Of a DNA stretch of 15,491 bases, positions 13,898 to 15,491 are shown piece by piece (the first letter of the stretch is position 1; every line of letters begins with the position of its first letter). Source of the stretch: CAZQYB01 sp964597535 (GTDB lineage: Bacteria > Planctomycetota > Phycisphaerae > Sedimentisphaerales > Anaerobacaceae); assembly GCA_964597535.1 (NCBI GenBank), contig CAZQYB010000056.1, positions 1 through 15,491 of the forward strand. The letters run 5' to 3'. The notes beneath the pieces are model-generated. The model was not told the DNA's origin. It was given only the letters and a program-made list of their open reading frames with translations, and made no database searches. A program made the translations under genes and the position numbers.

Positions 13898-14094
13898 ATT
13901 ACGGCCAATCCGGGCCGGTGGCGATGAATTACGATATTGAAGAGAGACGTCGGTATTCTACACATTACGACCAGAGAGGCCGTTAAATGGAAGGCTGCGG
14001 GCGAAATAATATGTGCATAAAATCCGGATTCCGGTACGTCTTGTTATATAGTTAGATTTGAATGATTTAGAACTCTTTGCAGAAGTGAGTCATT

Positions 14095-15483
14095 ATGTAC
14101 AGGGCCTTTGAGAACTCTAAGCTTGCTGAATTTGCTTTGGTAGCCGCCTTATTAACGCTGCTCGGCGTAAATACGCCCCCCGTATTTGGCGGCAAAGACG
14201 TTTCGCTCTCCCAGGTGCCACAGACTGTTCGCGATACCATTGAGCGTGAGACAAAGGGTTTTGATATCGATGACCTCGAGCGGGATAAGGACGACGGCAA
14301 AATTGTCTATGAAGTTGACGCCGAAAACGATGACCGCCAAATCAAGTTGAAGATAGCCGAGGACGGCACGCTGCTGCAGAGGGAAGAGGAAATGGACTCG
14401 GATGCTCTGCCGGCCGCGGTCCTGAACGCCGTAAAAAAATCTGTCGGAGACATCGATTTCGATGATATCAAAAAAAGGTTCGTTCGCGGCAGAAAAACCA
14501 TTTACAGAATCAAGGGGGACAAAGGCAACCTGGAGATTGAATTGAAGATAGCCGAGGATGGAACCATCCTCGATAAGGAAGTCAAGCGCGACGATGACGA
14601 CGATGATATGCCGGATGACTTCAGGGACATTAGACGGTTGTTCCTTAAACTGAGAGGCCAGTTGAAGATTGCTGCTCTCGGAGATTCGCGGGTTGAGAAG
14701 GGAATCGACCCAAAATATTTTCTCGGAGAGGAAAATAGGAAATATCCGATGGCGCTGAACTTCGGCTCGGGCGGCTCGGGACTGCCTCGCGTTCAAGTGA
14801 TTATCGAAGGCTATCTTGTTCACGCTCCGAAACTACAGTGGGTGGTCTATGGGATATCACCGCGCGTTTTCAATAGATATTATCGTTCCGATGAAGGTGA
14901 CGATATCAAGAGAAGCTCTCTCTATCGCTCGGATAAGCAGCAGCAGGGCTGGCCCGAAATCACCGGCGAGCTGGTTCCGGCAAATGCAATAGATGATGAC
15001 GATTTCTCTGCCTGGGGATTCGACGGGGAGGACGGAACGGACGATGATATTGAAGACGAGAAGGAAAGACGAGACAAGCAGAGAGACCTGCGGAAGGGAC
15101 GATACCGGTTCGATACAAAGCGACTGGAGATTTTTGAATCGCTGATTCAATTGCTCGCCAGGCGAAACGTCAGCATGCTCGCCTTTACTCCGCCGATACA
15201 TCCCCTCTCCATCGGGCAGCCTTGCACCGATGACGACGGGACCCCCCGCGAGGCCTACGATGAACTCGTGGAGAAAATGAACGCCTTAGATAAAAAGCAC
15301 CCGAATTTTTATTTCATCGATATCAACAACAAAGGCGAACACAACCTAAAACACAAGGACTTTAACAACTTCGACCACCTGAACACCAAAGGCGCGAAGA
15401 AACTGACGCTGATGCTGAATGATTTCATAAGGGCCGTTGATTCGGACAGGAAGAAGAACATCGGAAAAAAACAGCGACAGTAG
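14095..15483 (+). CDS. Exported PepSY-like x2 + SGNH/AlgX-like protein
   Basis: Encodes 462 residues. An N-terminal hydrophobic stretch (about 12-32, EFALVAALLTLLGVNTPPV) is a signal peptide or anchor. Two repeats follow, about 36-98 and 104-164. Each has LPxxVxxxV, a D/F-D-D-I/L segment, a Y-x-V/I-strand, and the strand KLKIAEDGTLLQRE or ELKIAEDGTILDKE; this is the PepSY-like/beta-lactamase-inhibitor-like pattern of periplasmic binding modules. After an Asp-rich linker (166-175) comes an SGNH/AlgX-like domain: ALGDSR (G196, D197, S198 as block I), NFGSGGSG (212-219), VVYGISPRVF, and near the end FDHLNTKGAKKLT (D427, H428 as the catalytic Asp-His block). It could act on esterified polysaccharide. 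ATG 14095 is the first in frame; the ribosome binding site is weak. The gene is complete. Confidence 0.68.
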   Translation: MYRAFENSKLAEFALVAALLTLLGVNTPPVFGGKDVSLSQVPQTVRDTIERETKGFDIDDLERDKDDGKIVYEVDAENDDRQIKLKIAEDGTLLQREEEMDSDALPAAVLNAVKKSVGDIDFDDIKKRFVRGRKTIYRIKGDKGNLEIELKIAEDGTILDKEVKRDDDDDDMPDDFRDIRRLFLKLRGQLKIAALGDSRVEKGIDPKYFLGEENRKYPMALNFGSGGSGLPRVQVIIEGYLVHAPKLQWVVYGISPRVFNRYYRSDEGDDIKRSSLYRSDKQQQGWPEITGELVPANAIDDDDFSAWGFDGEDGTDDDIEDEKERRDKQRDLRKGRYRFDTKRLEIFESLIQLLARRNVSMLAFTPPIHPLSIGQPCTDDDGTPREAYDELVEKMNALDKKHPNFYFIDINNKGEHNLKHKDFNNFDHLNTKGAKKLTLMLNDFIRAVDSDRKKNIGKKQRQ

Positions 15484-15491
15484 TAACTCGA

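Noticed and set aside
14152..14823. 223-residue minus-strand frame opposite the SGNH-like gene
   Set aside because: It is the shadow of a well-supported plus-strand gene and has no start signal or family pattern.
1..15491. CRISPR array
   Set aside because: No regularly spaced repeats of 23-40 bases with unique spacers were seen.

Overview
The window looks like a chromosomal stretch of a planctomycete, most likely of the Phycisphaerae. The reasons are mixed. A type IV prepilin-like protein has the FTLIELLIVIAVIA head and an H-x(n)-D near its C-terminus. A secreted protein carries the DLNxDxxVxxxDxxxFxxxW dockerin-like repeats common in that group. An ECF sigma factor is paired with a large multi-zinc-finger membrane anti-sigma factor. 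Proteins are often divergent, and intergenic gaps are long. The taxonomic call is inference; no ribosomal marker is present.

Layout. Bases 1-1115 hold no gene I can support, but they include one copy of a diverged dispersed repeat (516-605). Bases 1116-2487 carry a plus-strand group: a CheW-like protein, a short WYL-like protein, and two tandemly duplicated small four-cysteine proteins. The second of these contains a nine-G tract. A strong hairpin terminator (2596-2619) closes the group. At 2823 a near-consensus sigma-70 promoter drives an ECF sigma factor (2898-3452), which overlaps by 4 nt a 562-residue anti-sigma-like protein with four zinc-binding modules and one membrane segment (to 5137).

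Three minus-strand genes converge on this pair: a secreted cohesin/dockerin-like protein (9439-8060), an exported C39-like cysteine peptidase with an eight-cysteine tail (7991-6318), and a prepilin-like protein (5953-5144). I infer that the sigma/anti-sigma pair may control this exported set, because they lie end to end and all products are envelope or secreted. No promoter evidence proves it.

Bases 9440-10288 are mostly non-coding, with a second copy of the dispersed repeat and a hairpin. Then come, on the minus strand, a membrane-anchored beta-helix protein bracketed by a 31-bp imperfect direct repeat, an AbiJ-like abortive-infection protein, and the C-terminal stub of what looks like a DNA methyltransferase. 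Next, on the plus strand, is an in-frame chimera of a topoisomerase VI A-like N-terminus and a tyrosine recombinase C-terminus that runs into the 3' end of a tRNA-Ser(UGA) gene. This right-hand part reads as the worn end of an integrated, defence-carrying element sitting at the tRNA gene.

Beyond the tRNA, a plus-strand gene (14095-15483) encodes an exported protein with two PepSY-like repeats joined to an SGNH/AlgX-like domain, an unusual architecture.
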